64,000 nucleotides of DNA from Paraburkholderia sp. BL23I1N1 (GCF_003610295.1 NZ_RAPV01000001.1:2480001-2544000); one strand, 5' to 3'. Shown: positions 1-8,756, counted from the stretch's first letter. Numbers and translations are program-made. The notes: generated by a model not told the origin, from the sequence alone.

Positions 1-54
1 CGTGAGCGACTCATAAGGGGCTCACAACGGACTCACAAGCGGCCCACAACACGC

Positions 55-864
55 TCACGCGGCAACCGCCGGGCGACGGCACACTTTGAACAGCAAGCCC
101 GCAACAATCACCGCCCCCAGCGCATACACACCGTCCACCGCGGCGAGCGGCACGAGTTGCGCCTGAAACATCGCGGCCGGCACGTCGACCAGCGCATGCA
201 GCGCAATCGCGAGCGGCAGGACGCCACGCCAGCCCGCCCGCACGCCGCGCCACATCAGCACCGACAAGCCGATCTGGAACACCAGCGCCGCCACCCGTTC
301 GAGCGCGAAAATGCCGGCCATCTGCGGCGACAGGCTGGCGAGGATCAGGTGGATGCGCATCAGCGAGCTCGTCGGCAGATTGCTCAGGTAGCTGTCCAGC
401 TCGCCGCGGTTTTCGAAGACGGCAAACACGATCCATTGAAGCTGCACCAGCACACCGACCAGCCAGGCTTCAGCGCCGCCGTGGCCGAGGCCGTAGGCCA
501 GCGCCGAGCCGTCACTCGTGTTCGCAGTGGCCGCGGACTTCGCTGCCGCGCGCTTGAGTACCAGGCGCATCCCGATGAAACGCCCCACTTCCTCGCAAAT
601 CCCCGCAGCCAGCGCGCCATACACCACAAAGGCGAGCGGATGGGACAGGAAGGTGGCGGTCGCTTCGTTCCGATGCAGCACGTAGTCGTTCAGCGCGCGC
701 TCGATCACCATGGCGAACAGCGCGAACACGGCGATGCCGGCGATGGCGTCGCGGTGGTTCAGCGCGAACGGCTGGCGCAGACGGCGGTAGATCAGGAACG
801 GTAAGACTGCGACCAGCAGGGTCGCGAGGGCTAGGCTCGTGAGGGTAATCGGTGCAACAACCAT
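55..864 (-). CDS. YhfC-family intramembrane metalloprotease-like protein
   Basis: The 269-residue product is almost entirely hydrophobic, with roughly seven or eight predicted membrane segments. It carries the polar signature of the YhfC/CPBP-like group: a CEEVGRF motif with two adjacent glutamates at residues 91-92, a GHGGAEA motif at 127-133, and an LHALVD motif near 223. In CPBP-type proteases such Glu and His residues bind the catalytic metal inside the membrane, so a membrane protease role is inferred; the substrate is unknown. The ATG at 864 gives an N-terminus starting directly in a membrane helix. The gene stands alone downstream of the ptxS end of the kgu operon. Its function in these bacteria is not established. 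Confidence 0.75.
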   Translation of the reverse strand: MVVAPITLTSLALATLLVAVLPFLIYRRLRQPFALNHRDAIAGIAVFALFAMVIERALNDYVLHRNEATATFLSHPLAFVVYGALAAGICEEVGRFIGMRLVLKRAAAKSAATANTSDGSALAYGLGHGGAEAWLVGVLVQLQWIVFAVFENRGELDSYLSNLPTSSLMRIHLILASLSPQMAGIFALERVAALVFQIGLSVLMWRGVRAGWRGVLPLAIALHALVDVPAAMFQAQLVPLAAVDGVYALGAVIVAGLLFKVCRRPAVAA

Positions 865-935
865 GAGTTTCCTTGCGATGACCGGCGCGCACCCGCTGCG
901 CGCCGCAGCCCGAATGATCGCAGATCAGCGCGAAG

Positions 936-2114
936 TCAGCGCAAAGTTGAGGCGCGGACGATCAACTCGCCTGGCAGGAGGCAGTCGCGCGCAACGGTTT
1001 GAACCCCTTCGATGCGCTCATGCAGGAACTCGACCGCGCGGTAGCCGATCTCGTAGGTCGGCTGGCGGATGGTGGTGATGCCGGTCAATTCGGCCCATTC
1101 GGGATCGTCGATCGACAGCAGCGCGACGCGCGCCTGCCAATCCGCGCCATAGCGCGCTTTCAGATGAAGGGCGAGGCACAGCGCGACCGGTGCGTTGGCC
1201 GCGAACAAGGCGATGCGCCGGGCTTTGCCGGTAGCGCTATGAGTGGCACTAGCCAGGGTGTTGCCTGCCGCGTGATCTGTGGCGTTGCGTGCGCTGTGTT
1301 CTGTTGCGCTGCTCACGGCCGCGCCAGGAGCGCCGGCCGCATCGATTGCGCGGTCCAGTTCGGCGAGGGCACGCTCCACGGCGGCCGGTTCCGCAAGGTT
1401 CAGCACCAGCGTGTGCCCACGCGCACCGCTCTTGCTACCTTTGCCCATTCCGCCAGTTCCGCTCTCGCCGCTCATCACCTCGCGAAACGCCGCCTCGCGC
1501 AGTTGCCGCGAACTGACTTGCTCAAGGGGCTGCACGACGAACCAGATGTCGTCGAACCCATTGTCGAGCAGATGCCGCGTGCCGAGTTCAGCCGCCGCCC
1601 GGTTGTCCAGCCCGACCATGTCGGCCACAAGCCCTTCCACCGAACGGTCAACCAGCACCGCCGGGATTCCGCCACCGCCCACCGGCCGCAGAGTTTCTTC
1701 ACGCACGCCGAGCGCGTTGACGATCACGCCTTCCACGCGATACGTGGTCAGCAGTTGCAGATAACGCCGCTCCATTTCGACTTCGTTGGCTGCGTGGCAA
1801 ATCAGCGGCATCAAGCCGAGCGCGTGGCAAGCAGCCTCCACGCCTTGCAGCACTTCAACGGTGTACGGATTGGTCAGGTCGGCGAGCAGCATGCCGATCA
1901 GGCGATTACGGCCACGTTTGAGGCCGCGCGCCATTTGATTCGGCTGATAGTCGAGACGCTCGATGGCCGCCTCGATGCGCGCGCGCAATTCCGGCGACAG
2001 CACGCTCATCTCGCCATTCAGATAGCGCGAGATGCTGGTTTTGCCCGTGCCGGCTTCACGCGCGACGTCGGTAATCGTCGCGCGGCGCGCGGCGGCAAGC
2101 GGCGGCGTACTCAT
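936..2114 (-). CDS. ptxS: LacI-family repressor of 2-ketogluconate genes (PtxS-like)
   Basis: A LacI/GalR regulator of 392 residues. The N-terminal helix-turn-helix (residues about 12-35, ITDVAREAGTGKTSISRYL) is followed by the hinge and a periplasmic-binding-protein-like effector domain (LIGMLLADLTNPY onward). Its place as last gene of a kguE-kguK-kguT-kguD set, and a perfect AACCGGTT-centred palindrome upstream of kguE, match PtxS, the 2-ketogluconate-responsive repressor of Pseudomonas. The start ATG overlaps the kguD stop by 4 bp (ATGA), implying translational coupling. The effector domain has an unusual low-complexity Ala/Ser/Thr/His insert around residues 255-295, making it about 50 residues longer than a typical PtxS. 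Regulator identity rests on context plus operator. Confidence 0.85.
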   Translation of the reverse strand: MSTPPLAAARRATITDVAREAGTGKTSISRYLNGEMSVLSPELRARIEAAIERLDYQPNQMARGLKRGRNRLIGMLLADLTNPYTVEVLQGVEAACHALGLMPLICHAANEVEMERRYLQLLTTYRVEGVIVNALGVREETLRPVGGGGIPAVLVDRSVEGLVADMVGLDNRAAAELGTRHLLDNGFDDIWFVVQPLEQVSSRQLREAAFREVMSGESGTGGMGKGSKSGARGHTLVLNLAEPAAVERALAELDRAIDAAGAPGAAVSSATEHSARNATDHAAGNTLASATHSATGKARRIALFAANAPVALCLALHLKARYGADWQARVALLSIDDPEWAELTGITTIRQPTYEIGYRAVEFLHERIEGVQTVARDCLLPGELIVRASTLR

Positions 2115-3076
2115 TTCTTCAACACTTCGCGATTGACGATGTTGATGGCGAGCGTGCCCTCGAGCGCAGCGACGAGGTTTTCCGCCGCATTGCGCGCCAT
2201 CGCATGGCGGGTCTCGTGCGTCGCCGATCCGATATGCGGCAGCGCGACCACGTTCGCCAGTTTCAGCAGCGGCGAATCGGCCGGCAGCGGTTCGGTCTCG
2301 AACACGTCCAGACCCGCGCCGTGAATCGTGCCGTTTTGCAGGGCCTCGATCAGCGCCTGTTCATCGACGGTGGCGCCGCGTGAAGCATTAATCAGTATCG
2401 CGCTCTTCTTCATCGACTTGAGTTCGGCCGCGCCGATCATGTGCTTCGTCTCGGGCGTAAGCGGCACCTGCAGACAGACGAAGTCAGCGGTAGTAAGCAG
2501 CTCCGCCAATTCGACGCGGCGCGCACCGTAAGCCTGTTCCGCCTCTACGTTCGCGCTGCGATTCGTGTACAGCACCTTCATGTTGAAACCGAGCGCCGCG
2601 CGCCGCGCGACCGCGCCGCCGATCCGTCCCAGCCCAACGATGCCGAGCGTTTTGCCCTGCACGTCGACGCCGAAATGCGCGGGGCCGATGCTGTGCTTCC
2701 ACTGCCCCGCCTGCACCCACTCCGCGAGTTCAACCACCCGCCGCGCCGACGCGAGGATCAGCGAGAACACCGTATCCGCCGTGGACTCGGTCAGCACGTC
2801 CGGTGTGTGCGCGAGCACGATGCCGCGGCGCGTGAGGTCGGCGACATCGAACTGGTCGAAGCCCACCGAGATGGTCGACAGCGCCTTCAGCCGGCTCGCG
2901 CCTTCGAGCATCGCCGGCGTGATTTTCACGCTCGAACCGATGCCGCCGTCCGCGTCCTTCAACGCGGCGACGAAGGTGTCGTGCTGCGCGGGGTCGACCT
3001 GCACGACTTGCCCATGCTGTTGCAGATACGCGAGCACATCTTCGGGCAACGATTTCCAGGCGACGATCTTCTTCAT
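2111..3076 (-). CDS. kguD: 2-ketogluconate (6-phosphate) reductase, D-2-hydroxyacid dehydrogenase family
   Basis: A D-isomer-specific 2-hydroxyacid dehydrogenase of 321 residues. The Rossmann motif GIVGLGRIGGAVARR lies near residue 145. The catalytic Arg is in INASRGATVDEQAL, a Glu follows in the FETEPLP region, and the catalytic His is in ALPHIGSATHETR near 283. The family reduces glyoxylate, hydroxypyruvate or 2-ketogluconate with NAD(P)H. In the kgu pathway KguD reduces 2-keto-6-phosphogluconate to 6-phosphogluconate, which fits the kinase and transporter encoded just upstream. It starts only 4 nt after the transporter stop and overlaps ptxS by 4 bp, so these three genes form a tight transcription unit. 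GhrB-type activity on glyoxylate remains possible. Confidence 0.87.
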   Translation of the reverse strand: MKKIVAWKSLPEDVLAYLQQHGQVVQVDPAQHDTFVAALKDADGGIGSSVKITPAMLEGASRLKALSTISVGFDQFDVADLTRRGIVLAHTPDVLTESTADTVFSLILASARRVVELAEWVQAGQWKHSIGPAHFGVDVQGKTLGIVGLGRIGGAVARRAALGFNMKVLYTNRSANVEAEQAYGARRVELAELLTTADFVCLQVPLTPETKHMIGAAELKSMKKSAILINASRGATVDEQALIEALQNGTIHGAGLDVFETEPLPADSPLLKLANVVALPHIGSATHETRHAMARNAAENLVAALEGTLAINIVNREVLKK

Positions 3077-3080
3077 CAGC

Positions 3081-4376
3081 TTATTTTCCTTGCAACGGTG
3101 TAGCGAGCGTAGCGCCCTTGTTTAACGGCTCTGCTTGCGGCTGCGGTTTGACGATCAGCGTCAGGATCACCGCGGCGACCAACGCCACGCTCATGAACGC
3201 ATACGATGCCACGGGCGAACCGGTCGCGCCATTCAGATAGCCGACCACATACGAGCCGACGAACGACCCGAGCGCCCCCATGCTGTTGATGAGCGCCATC
3301 GCGCCGCCCGCGACGTTCTTCGGCAGCAGCTCCGGCACGATCGCGAAGAACGGCCCATACGGCGCATACATCGCGCCGCCGGCGATTACCAGCAATGCGT
3401 ACGAGATCCAGAAGTGCGTGGAGCCGATCGCGTACGAGGCGGCGAACGCGATCGCGCCGACCAGCAGGAACGGCCACACGAACACTTTGCGGCGGTTGAG
3501 TTTATCCGATGCCCACGAAGCCGCAAGCATGGCGATCGTGGCGGCCAGATATGGCAGCGCCGAGAGCCAGCCGGTTTCGACCATGCCGAGCGTCGAACCG
3601 TTCTTCAGGATCGACGGCAGCCACAACACGAAACCGTACACGCCGATGCTCCAGCAGAAATACTGCGCGCACAGCTTGATGACCGCGGGCGTGCGAAACG
3701 CTTCGCTGTAATTGCGCACCGGCTTGATCGCGGCCTGTTCGGCTCGCAAGGTTTCGGCGAGGTCGTCCTTTTGCTGCTGCGTGAGCCACGAGACCTGTTG
3801 CGGCTTGTCCTGCACGATGAACCACCAGCACACCGCCCAGAGGATCGCGGGGGCACCTTCGGCGATGAACATATGACGCCAGCCGAACGAATGCACCAGA
3901 TAGCCGGAGACCACCGACATCCACAGCACCGTGACCGGATTGCCGAGAATCAGGAAGGTGTTGGCCCGCGAGCGCTCGCTCTTCGTGAACCAGTTGCTGA
4001 TGAAAATCAGCATTGCCGGCATCACCGCGGCTTCCACCACGCCGAGCACGAAGCGGATCACCATCAGCGAGGGGATATTGCTGACCATGCCGGTCAGCGC
4101 CGCGCAACCGCCCCACAGGAACAGGCTCCAGAACACGAGCTTTTTCACGCTGCGGCGTTCCGCGTAAATCGCGCCGGGAATCTGGAAGAAGAAATAGCCG
4201 AGAAAGAACAGTGCGCCGATCAACGACGACAGCCCTTTGCTGATGCCGAGATCCTGGTTGATGCCGGCGGCCGATGCGAAACCGTAGTTCGCGCGGTCGA
4301 GGTAAGCCAGACTGTACGTGATGAATACGATCGGCATGATCGTCCACCAACGGCGAATCGCGAGCGATGAAGTCAT
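3081..4376 (-). CDS. kguT: MFS 2-ketogluconate transporter (ACS family)
   Basis: A 431-residue major facilitator with twelve hydrophobic segments and a central cytoplasmic loop around residues 190-220. The N-terminal segment (SLAYLDRANYGFASA, then GYFFFQIPGAIYAERR) is typical of the anion:cation symporter family, which carries organic acids such as tartrate, glucarate and 2-ketogluconate. Neighbours assign 2-ketogluconate as the likely substrate. The ATG at 4376 is preceded by a good ribosome binding site (AAGGAG) and by a 34-nt dyad (4393-4426) that may be an operator or attenuator. The next gene begins 4 nt after the stop. Confidence 0.85.
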   Translation of the reverse strand: MTSSLAIRRWWTIMPIVFITYSLAYLDRANYGFASAAGINQDLGISKGLSSLIGALFFLGYFFFQIPGAIYAERRSVKKLVFWSLFLWGGCAALTGMVSNIPSLMVIRFVLGVVEAAVMPAMLIFISNWFTKSERSRANTFLILGNPVTVLWMSVVSGYLVHSFGWRHMFIAEGAPAILWAVCWWFIVQDKPQQVSWLTQQQKDDLAETLRAEQAAIKPVRNYSEAFRTPAVIKLCAQYFCWSIGVYGFVLWLPSILKNGSTLGMVETGWLSALPYLAATIAMLAASWASDKLNRRKVFVWPFLLVGAIAFAASYAIGSTHFWISYALLVIAGGAMYAPYGPFFAIVPELLPKNVAGGAMALINSMGALGSFVGSYVVGYLNGATGSPVASYAFMSVALVAAVILTLIVKPQPQAEPLNKGATLATPLQGK

Positions 4377-4392
4377 GGAAGTCTCCTTTGTC

Positions 4393-4426
4393 GACCAGAG
4401 TTGGCGCTTTAGCGCTTACTCTGGTC
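4393..4426 (-). promoter_or_regulatory. Dyad element directly upstream of kguT
   Basis: Perfect 9-bp arms GACCAGAGT (4393-4401) and ACTCTGGTC (4418-4426) flank a second inner dyad, GCGC-TTTA-GCGC (4404-4415). The element lies between kguK and kguT, about 10 nt before the kguT ribosome binding site. No T-run follows, so a simple terminator is unlikely. It could be a second regulator site or an mRNA structure tuning kguT expression. Confidence 0.5.
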
Positions 4427-4514
4427 CCATGCAAGATAGTTGCTAACGGCTTCCCGAAGCATTGAGGGCGGTCATGGGGCGCTGTTCGAGCGCTCTTGCT
4501 GTTATCGAGTCAAC

Positions 4515-5498
4515 TCATGCCGCGGTCGCGACGCTCGCCACATCGGCACATTCGAGCGCGTCGAGTTCGGCGCGGCTCGGCAGGCCTTCCGAATCGCCGA
4601 TCACCTGGATCGCCAGCGCGCCGATGCGGTTGCCGCGCGCGACGGCTTGCGGCAGTGTCTTGCCTTCGAGCAGCGCGCTGACCACGCCGACGGCGAAGCC
4701 ATCGCCCGCGCCGACCGTGTCCACTACCTTCGTGACCGGCTGGCCTGCGATCACGGCGGCATCGTCGGCGGTGCGGAAGTACGCGCCTTCTGCACCGAGC
4801 TTGATGATCACGCCGCGCGCGCCCTGATCGAGGTAAAACTTTGCAATGTCATCCGGCTGCTTATAGCCGGTCAGGATCTCGCCTTCGCCGATGCCGGGCA
4901 GCGCCCAGTCGGCCAGTGCGGCGAGCGCGTTCAGCCCTTCGACCATCGCGGCGCGCGAGGGCCACAGCGTTGGGCGCAGGTTCGGATCGAACGAAATGGT
5001 CTTGCCCGCAGCGCGCATTTCACGTGCCAGATGGAAGGCGAGTTCGCGCGAACTCGCCGAGATGGCCGGCGCCACGCCTGTCAGATGGAGGTGACGTGCG
5101 GGCAGCACGTAATCGGCTGCGTAGTCGGCCAACGACAGGTGGCTCGCCGCCGATCCTTTGCGGAAATATTCGATGGCCGGGTCGCTGCCGTCGTCGTTCT
5201 TCGACTTCAACTGGAAACCGGTCGGGTAGCGCTCGTCGGTGGCGACGCAGCGCTGGTCGATACCTTCTTTCGTCAGCGTGTCGCGCACGTACTGGCCGAA
5301 CGAATCCTTGCCGACCCGGCTCATCCAGCCCACCTTGAAACCCAGGCGCGACAGACCGATCGCCACATTCAGATCGGCGCCCGCAATGCGCCTGGTGAAC
5401 TGCCCGACACCGGCAAGCGCCCCGGTTTCGGCGGCCACGAACATGGCCATCGCTTCGCCGTAGGTGATGACGTCGAGTGCTGCGTTTGTGTTGCTCAT
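4515..5498 (-). CDS. kguK: 2-ketogluconate kinase, PfkB family
   Basis: A PfkB/ribokinase-family sugar kinase of 327 residues. The N-terminal part has the substrate-binding region (GEAMAMFVAAETG, then GADLNVAIGLSRLG near residue 45). The C-terminal signature DTVGAGDGFAVGVVSALL, near residue 265, holds the catalytic Asp and anion hole. KdgK-type enzymes phosphorylate 2-keto-3-deoxygluconate; in this operon the expected substrate is 2-ketogluconate, giving 2-keto-6-phosphogluconate. The start at 5498 was chosen because MSNTNAALDV is the conserved-looking N-terminus and is preceded by CAGGAGCAAAGC, a good ribosome binding site; the frame stays open upstream but that sequence is not kinase-like. 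A kdgK assignment cannot be excluded from sequence alone. Confidence 0.85.
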   Translation of the reverse strand: MSNTNAALDVITYGEAMAMFVAAETGALAGVGQFTRRIAGADLNVAIGLSRLGFKVGWMSRVGKDSFGQYVRDTLTKEGIDQRCVATDERYPTGFQLKSKNDDGSDPAIEYFRKGSAASHLSLADYAADYVLPARHLHLTGVAPAISASSRELAFHLAREMRAAGKTISFDPNLRPTLWPSRAAMVEGLNALAALADWALPGIGEGEILTGYKQPDDIAKFYLDQGARGVIIKLGAEGAYFRTADDAAVIAGQPVTKVVDTVGAGDGFAVGVVSALLEGKTLPQAVARGNRIGALAIQVIGDSEGLPSRAELDALECADVASVATAA

Positions 5499-5539
5499 GC
5501 TTTGCTCCTGCATATTTATTTTAAAGTCCCACGCGCCGC

Positions 5540-6313
5540 TTACGCGGCGGCCAGCCATGCGACGTAGCGCGACGCGTCCGCATCGATACGGTTCGCGTCG
5601 AACGGAAATTCGATACCGCGCGGCACATGGCGCGGCAGCGTGTCGAGCACCGCGGCGAACTGCGTGTCGTCGGCGGCCGGCGCGGCGGGAAAGCGTCGTG
5701 CGCCCTCGCCCACCGCCGTCTTGCAATGGATGTATTCGACGTGTGCGGCCAGCGGCCCGGCAGCATCCAGCGGCGCAACATCGCGCCATGCCCAGTTACC
5801 GATGTCGAAGGTCATGCCGAGGAGATCCGCGTGGTCTTCGCGCGCCAGCGCGTCGAACAGGCCGACGAATTGCGCGAGCGAGCCGCCTTCGGCCAGTTGC
5901 CCGTTTTCGACGACGAGCCGCACATTCGCGCCGCGCAGAAGGTCGGCAATCGCCGCGCCATGAGCCTCGCTAGCGAATCCACCGAGCTGCAGCTTCACGA
6001 AGCGCGCGCCGAACGCGGTCGCCTCGTCGAGCGCGAGACGCAGTGCGCCGGCGTCGAGGTGTCCGTCGGACGAGTAAAGCGAAGCGGGAGTGGAATACAC
6101 CGACCACAAGCCCAGTTCGGCGATCGACTTGCCGAGCGCGCTCAACGCTCGCGGCGCGGCGTCGGCTTCGTGCGCGAACAGTTCGCGGCGCACTTCGAAC
6201 GCCGCCGCGCCGGCCTGTTTGCTCGCGCCGGCCCACTTCAGATGACCGCCCTTGCGAACCGCGTCCATCCCGAATGCGCTTGCAACGATCACCACGTCCA
6301 CTGCGTCAGTCAT
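5540..6313 (-). CDS. kguE: Sugar phosphate isomerase/epimerase (KguE-like)
   Basis: A 257-residue protein of the AP endonuclease-2-like TIM-barrel family (xylose isomerase-like). Features include the VYSTPASLYSSDGHLD segment, the LVVENGQ strand bearing a metal-ligand Glu, MTFDIGNWAW with Asp and Asn, and HVEYIHCKT. It is the first gene of the kgu set, matching KguE of Pseudomonas, whose exact biochemical step is uncertain. The ATG at 6313 was preferred to an upstream TTG at 6328. The predicted PtxS operator lies 45 bp before the start, so this is probably the first gene of the regulated transcript. The kguK start follows after about 40 nt. Confidence 0.8.
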   Translation of the reverse strand: MTDAVDVVIVASAFGMDAVRKGGHLKWAGASKQAGAAAFEVRRELFAHEADAAPRALSALGKSIAELGLWSVYSTPASLYSSDGHLDAGALRLALDEATAFGARFVKLQLGGFASEAHGAAIADLLRGANVRLVVENGQLAEGGSLAQFVGLFDALAREDHADLLGMTFDIGNWAWRDVAPLDAAGPLAAHVEYIHCKTAVGEGARRFPAAPAADDTQFAAVLDTLPRHVPRGIEFPFDANRIDADASRYVAWLAAA

Positions 6314-6357
6314 GTCGAATTTACTCAAATCTGTGCCGTATCAGCATTTGATCGGCA

Positions 6358-6375
6358 TTTGGAACCGGTTCCAAA
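6358..6375. promoter_or_regulatory. PtxS-type operator, perfect 18-bp palindrome
   Basis: TTTGGAACCGGTTCCAAA is a perfect inverted repeat centred on AACCGGTT. Pseudomonas PtxS binds TGAAACCGGTTTCA, which shares the same core. It sits 45 bp upstream of kguE, where a repressor would block the operon promoter. The assignment combines the observed palindrome with the LacI gene at the operon end. Confidence 0.8.
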
Positions 6376-6472
6376 CACGTTTCGAAAAAAAGCGCCGAGG
6401 CGCTTGCGATGCCGGAATAGTGCGCCGGGCCCGGCGTCATGCACCATAGTGGAAATCCCCAGGCCAGCTCGA

Positions 6473-7399
6473 TCAGGTGCCATCGGCCAGGCAAAGCGCG
6501 AGGAACTGCTCGACCACCCGCGACGGCGCACTCGCATGCGGCACCAGAATCGACAGCCGCCGCGTCAGCGGCTCAGGGCCCAGCGAGAACAGGCACAGCA
6601 CACCGTCCTCGTGCCGCATCGACATCGCCGAGACGAAACCGATGCCCATGCCCGCCCGCACCGCTTCCTTGACGCCTTCGACCCCGGCAATCTCCAGCGC
6701 CACGCGCATCGGCACGCCCGCCCGCGCAAAGGCCCGCTCGACAATCTGCCGCACGCCCGACCCCGCTTCGCGCAACACCAGCGGATGCGAGGCGAATGCC
6801 GTCAGGTCCACCCGCCCGCCATCGATGCCCGCCCCGTACCCGCCCTCCGTATCCGCGCCGGCCGCCTGCGCCAGCGGATGCGCGCGCGGCATGATCGCGA
6901 CAATCTCGTCCTCGCGCCACGTATGCACGGCAGTGTCCGGCGGCAGATCCGCGCCGACCGGCCCTTCGATCAGCGCGATATCCACTGAGCCCAGCGCGCC
7001 GACGATTTCCGTGGTGTTGCCATCGGCGGTATGCAGCGTCACGTCGGGATGGCGGCGATGAAAGTCGGCGATCAGGTACGGCAGCAGATAGCTCGCCGGC
7101 GTGGTGCTCGCGCCGATGCGCAAGGTGCCCTGCTCGAGCCCGCGCAACGCGTCGCGATACGCATGCGCCTGCCGCCAGGTATCCCGCAGCCGGGTTGCAT
7201 AACTGGCGAGTTGTTCGCCGGCGGGCGTGAGCCGCACGCCGCGCCCGTCGCGCAGGTACAGCGGCTCGCCGAATTCGTCCTGTAACTGCCGCAATTGGCC
7301 GGACACGGCCGGCTGCGATAAATGCAGCGCCACAGCCGCCCGGCTGATGTTGCGATGTTCGGCAACGGCGGCAAACGTTATAAGTTGGTCTGGGGTCAT
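6473..7399 (-). CDS. LysR-family regulator of the divergent yeiH-like gene (YeiE/CysB-like group)
   Basis: A LysR-type regulator of 308 residues. The winged HTH occupies residues 1-60 (AVAEHRNISRAAVALHLSQPAVSGQLRQL), followed by a LysR substrate domain with IGASTTPASYLLPYLIADFHRRHP near residue 93. The ATG at 7399 is preferred to a TTG nine bases upstream. The gene diverges from a YeiH-family transporter gene across a 120-bp AT-rich spacer. The same pairing (yeiE/yeiH) occurs in enterobacteria, so control of that transporter is the natural inference. The effector, perhaps a sulfur anion, is unknown. Confidence 0.85.
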   Translation of the reverse strand: MTPDQLITFAAVAEHRNISRAAVALHLSQPAVSGQLRQLQDEFGEPLYLRDGRGVRLTPAGEQLASYATRLRDTWRQAHAYRDALRGLEQGTLRIGASTTPASYLLPYLIADFHRRHPDVTLHTADGNTTEIVGALGSVDIALIEGPVGADLPPDTAVHTWREDEIVAIMPRAHPLAQAAGADTEGGYGAGIDGGRVDLTAFASHPLVLREAGSGVRQIVERAFARAGVPMRVALEIAGVEGVKEAVRAGMGIGFVSAMSMRHEDGVLCLFSLGPEPLTRRLSILVPHASAPSRVVEQFLALCLADGT

Positions 7400-7519
7400 G
7401 ATGGTCAAAGTATCCGCTCAACTGATACTTTACATTCTAAATCACGATTTTTCATATCGATATATCTAATTTAGGATTAGGGCTATCGAATCAAGACAGC
7501 CATAGGAAGGCACTACGCC
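7400..7519. promoter_or_regulatory. Divergent promoter region lysR/yeiH
   Basis: An AT-rich spacer in otherwise GC-rich DNA. It contains the palindrome ATATCGATAT (7454-7463) and several T-N11-A style half sites typical of LysR boxes. It must carry promoters for both genes; exact -10 and -35 elements are not certain. Confidence 0.5.
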
Positions 7520-8611
7520 ATGTCCACACCACATCTCACCGCTTCTGCCACTTCCGCCGGATCATCGGCGTCATCCACCCGGGGCCAGCTGAACGGCATT
7601 CTCTTCGTTGCGCTCTTTGCCGCTGCCGTGACCCGCATCGCGTCGATCCCGGCCATCGCCGGCCTGGGTTTGAGCCCGCTGATCGTCGGCATCGTGGCGG
7701 GCGCCATTTACGGCAACGCGCTGCGCGACGGCATGCCCGAAAGCTGGGCGGCCGGCGTCAACTTCTCGGCGCGCAAGCTCCTGCGTATCGCCGTGGCGTT
7801 TTTCGGCTTGCGCGTCAGCCTGCAGGAAATCGCTCAGGTCGGCTTGCCCGGTCTCGCCGAATCGGTGCTGATCGTCGTGAGCACGCTGGTGATCGGCACG
7901 TGGGCCGGTATGAAGATCATGAAGCTCGACCGCGACACGGCCCTCCTCACGGCCGCGGGCAGCGCGATCTGCGGTGCGGCAGCCGTGCTCGCGTTCGAGT
8001 CGACGCTGCAATCGAAGCCGCACAAGAGCGCCATGGCCGTGGGCAGCGTGGTGCTGTTCGGCACGCTCTCGATGTTCCTCTACCCGGTACTGTTCAAGGC
8101 GGGCTGGCTGCATCTCGACACGGTGGGCGCAGGCCTGTTCTTCGGCGGCACGATTCACGAAGTGGCGCAGGTGGTCGGCGCGGCCAGCAACGTGAGCCCG
8201 GAAGCGACCCACATCGCGACCATCGTCAAGATGACCCGCGTGATGCTGCTGGTGCCGGTGCTGCTGGTGGTCGGCATGTGGGTGAACCGCTCGGCACGCA
8301 GCGCCGCCAAGGCCGAAGACGGCAAGCACCACGCGCCGCGCAAGCTGGCGATTCCCTGGTTCGCGCTCGGCTTCCTTGCCTTCGTCGTGATCAATTCGCT
8401 GCACGTCCTGCCGGAAAGCGCGACCAGCACGCTGAACATGCTCGACACCTTCGCGCTCACCATGGCCATGACCGCGCTCGGTATCGAAACCCGCATCGCG
8501 CAAATCCGTCAGGCCGGCCCCCGCGCCTTGACCACCGGTTTCATTCTGTATGTGTGGTTGATTTCCGGCGGACTGGGTATCACATGGGCCGTCCAGCACC
8601 TGCTCGGCTAA
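7520..8611 (+). CDS. YeiH/UPF0324 family membrane transporter (putative sulfate exporter)
   Basis: A 363-residue inner-membrane protein with about ten hydrophobic segments. Family hallmarks include GLGLSPLIVGIVAGAIYGN near residue 48, the charged ARKLLRIAVAFFGLRVS segment, AGSAICGAAAVLAFE near 150, and GGTIHEVAQVVGA near 210. UPF0324 proteins are annotated as putative sulfate or sulfite exporters on limited evidence, so the substrate should be treated as unknown. The ATG follows AGGAAGG about 10 nt upstream. A terminator follows at 8634-8654, so the gene is probably monocistronic and controlled by the divergent LysR. Confidence 0.85.
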   Translation: MSTPHLTASATSAGSSASSTRGQLNGILFVALFAAAVTRIASIPAIAGLGLSPLIVGIVAGAIYGNALRDGMPESWAAGVNFSARKLLRIAVAFFGLRVSLQEIAQVGLPGLAESVLIVVSTLVIGTWAGMKIMKLDRDTALLTAAGSAICGAAAVLAFESTLQSKPHKSAMAVGSVVLFGTLSMFLYPVLFKAGWLHLDTVGAGLFFGGTIHEVAQVVGAASNVSPEATHIATIVKMTRVMLLVPVLLVVGMWVNRSARSAAKAEDGKHHAPRKLAIPWFALGFLAFVVINSLHVLPESATSTLNMLDTFALTMAMTALGIETRIAQIRQAGPRALTTGFILYVWLISGGLGITWAVQHLLG

Positions 8612-8633
8612 ACCGCCCTCGCCTCCTGACCCA

Positions 8634-8654
8634 CCCCGCCGCGTGCGGGGTTTT
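8634..8654 (+). terminator. Rho-independent terminator after yeiH-like gene
   Basis: CCCCGC and GCGGGG arms with a 5-nt loop, followed by TTTT, 22 nt after the stop codon. Confidence 0.8.
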
Positions 8655-8756
8655 GTGCGTTCAGGAGAACCATCCGGCACGCACGCACGGCATACTGGTT
8701 GCTGACGTTATCTGTTCATGCAAACCCGTTCATGCAACCGGAATGAGGACCGATCG

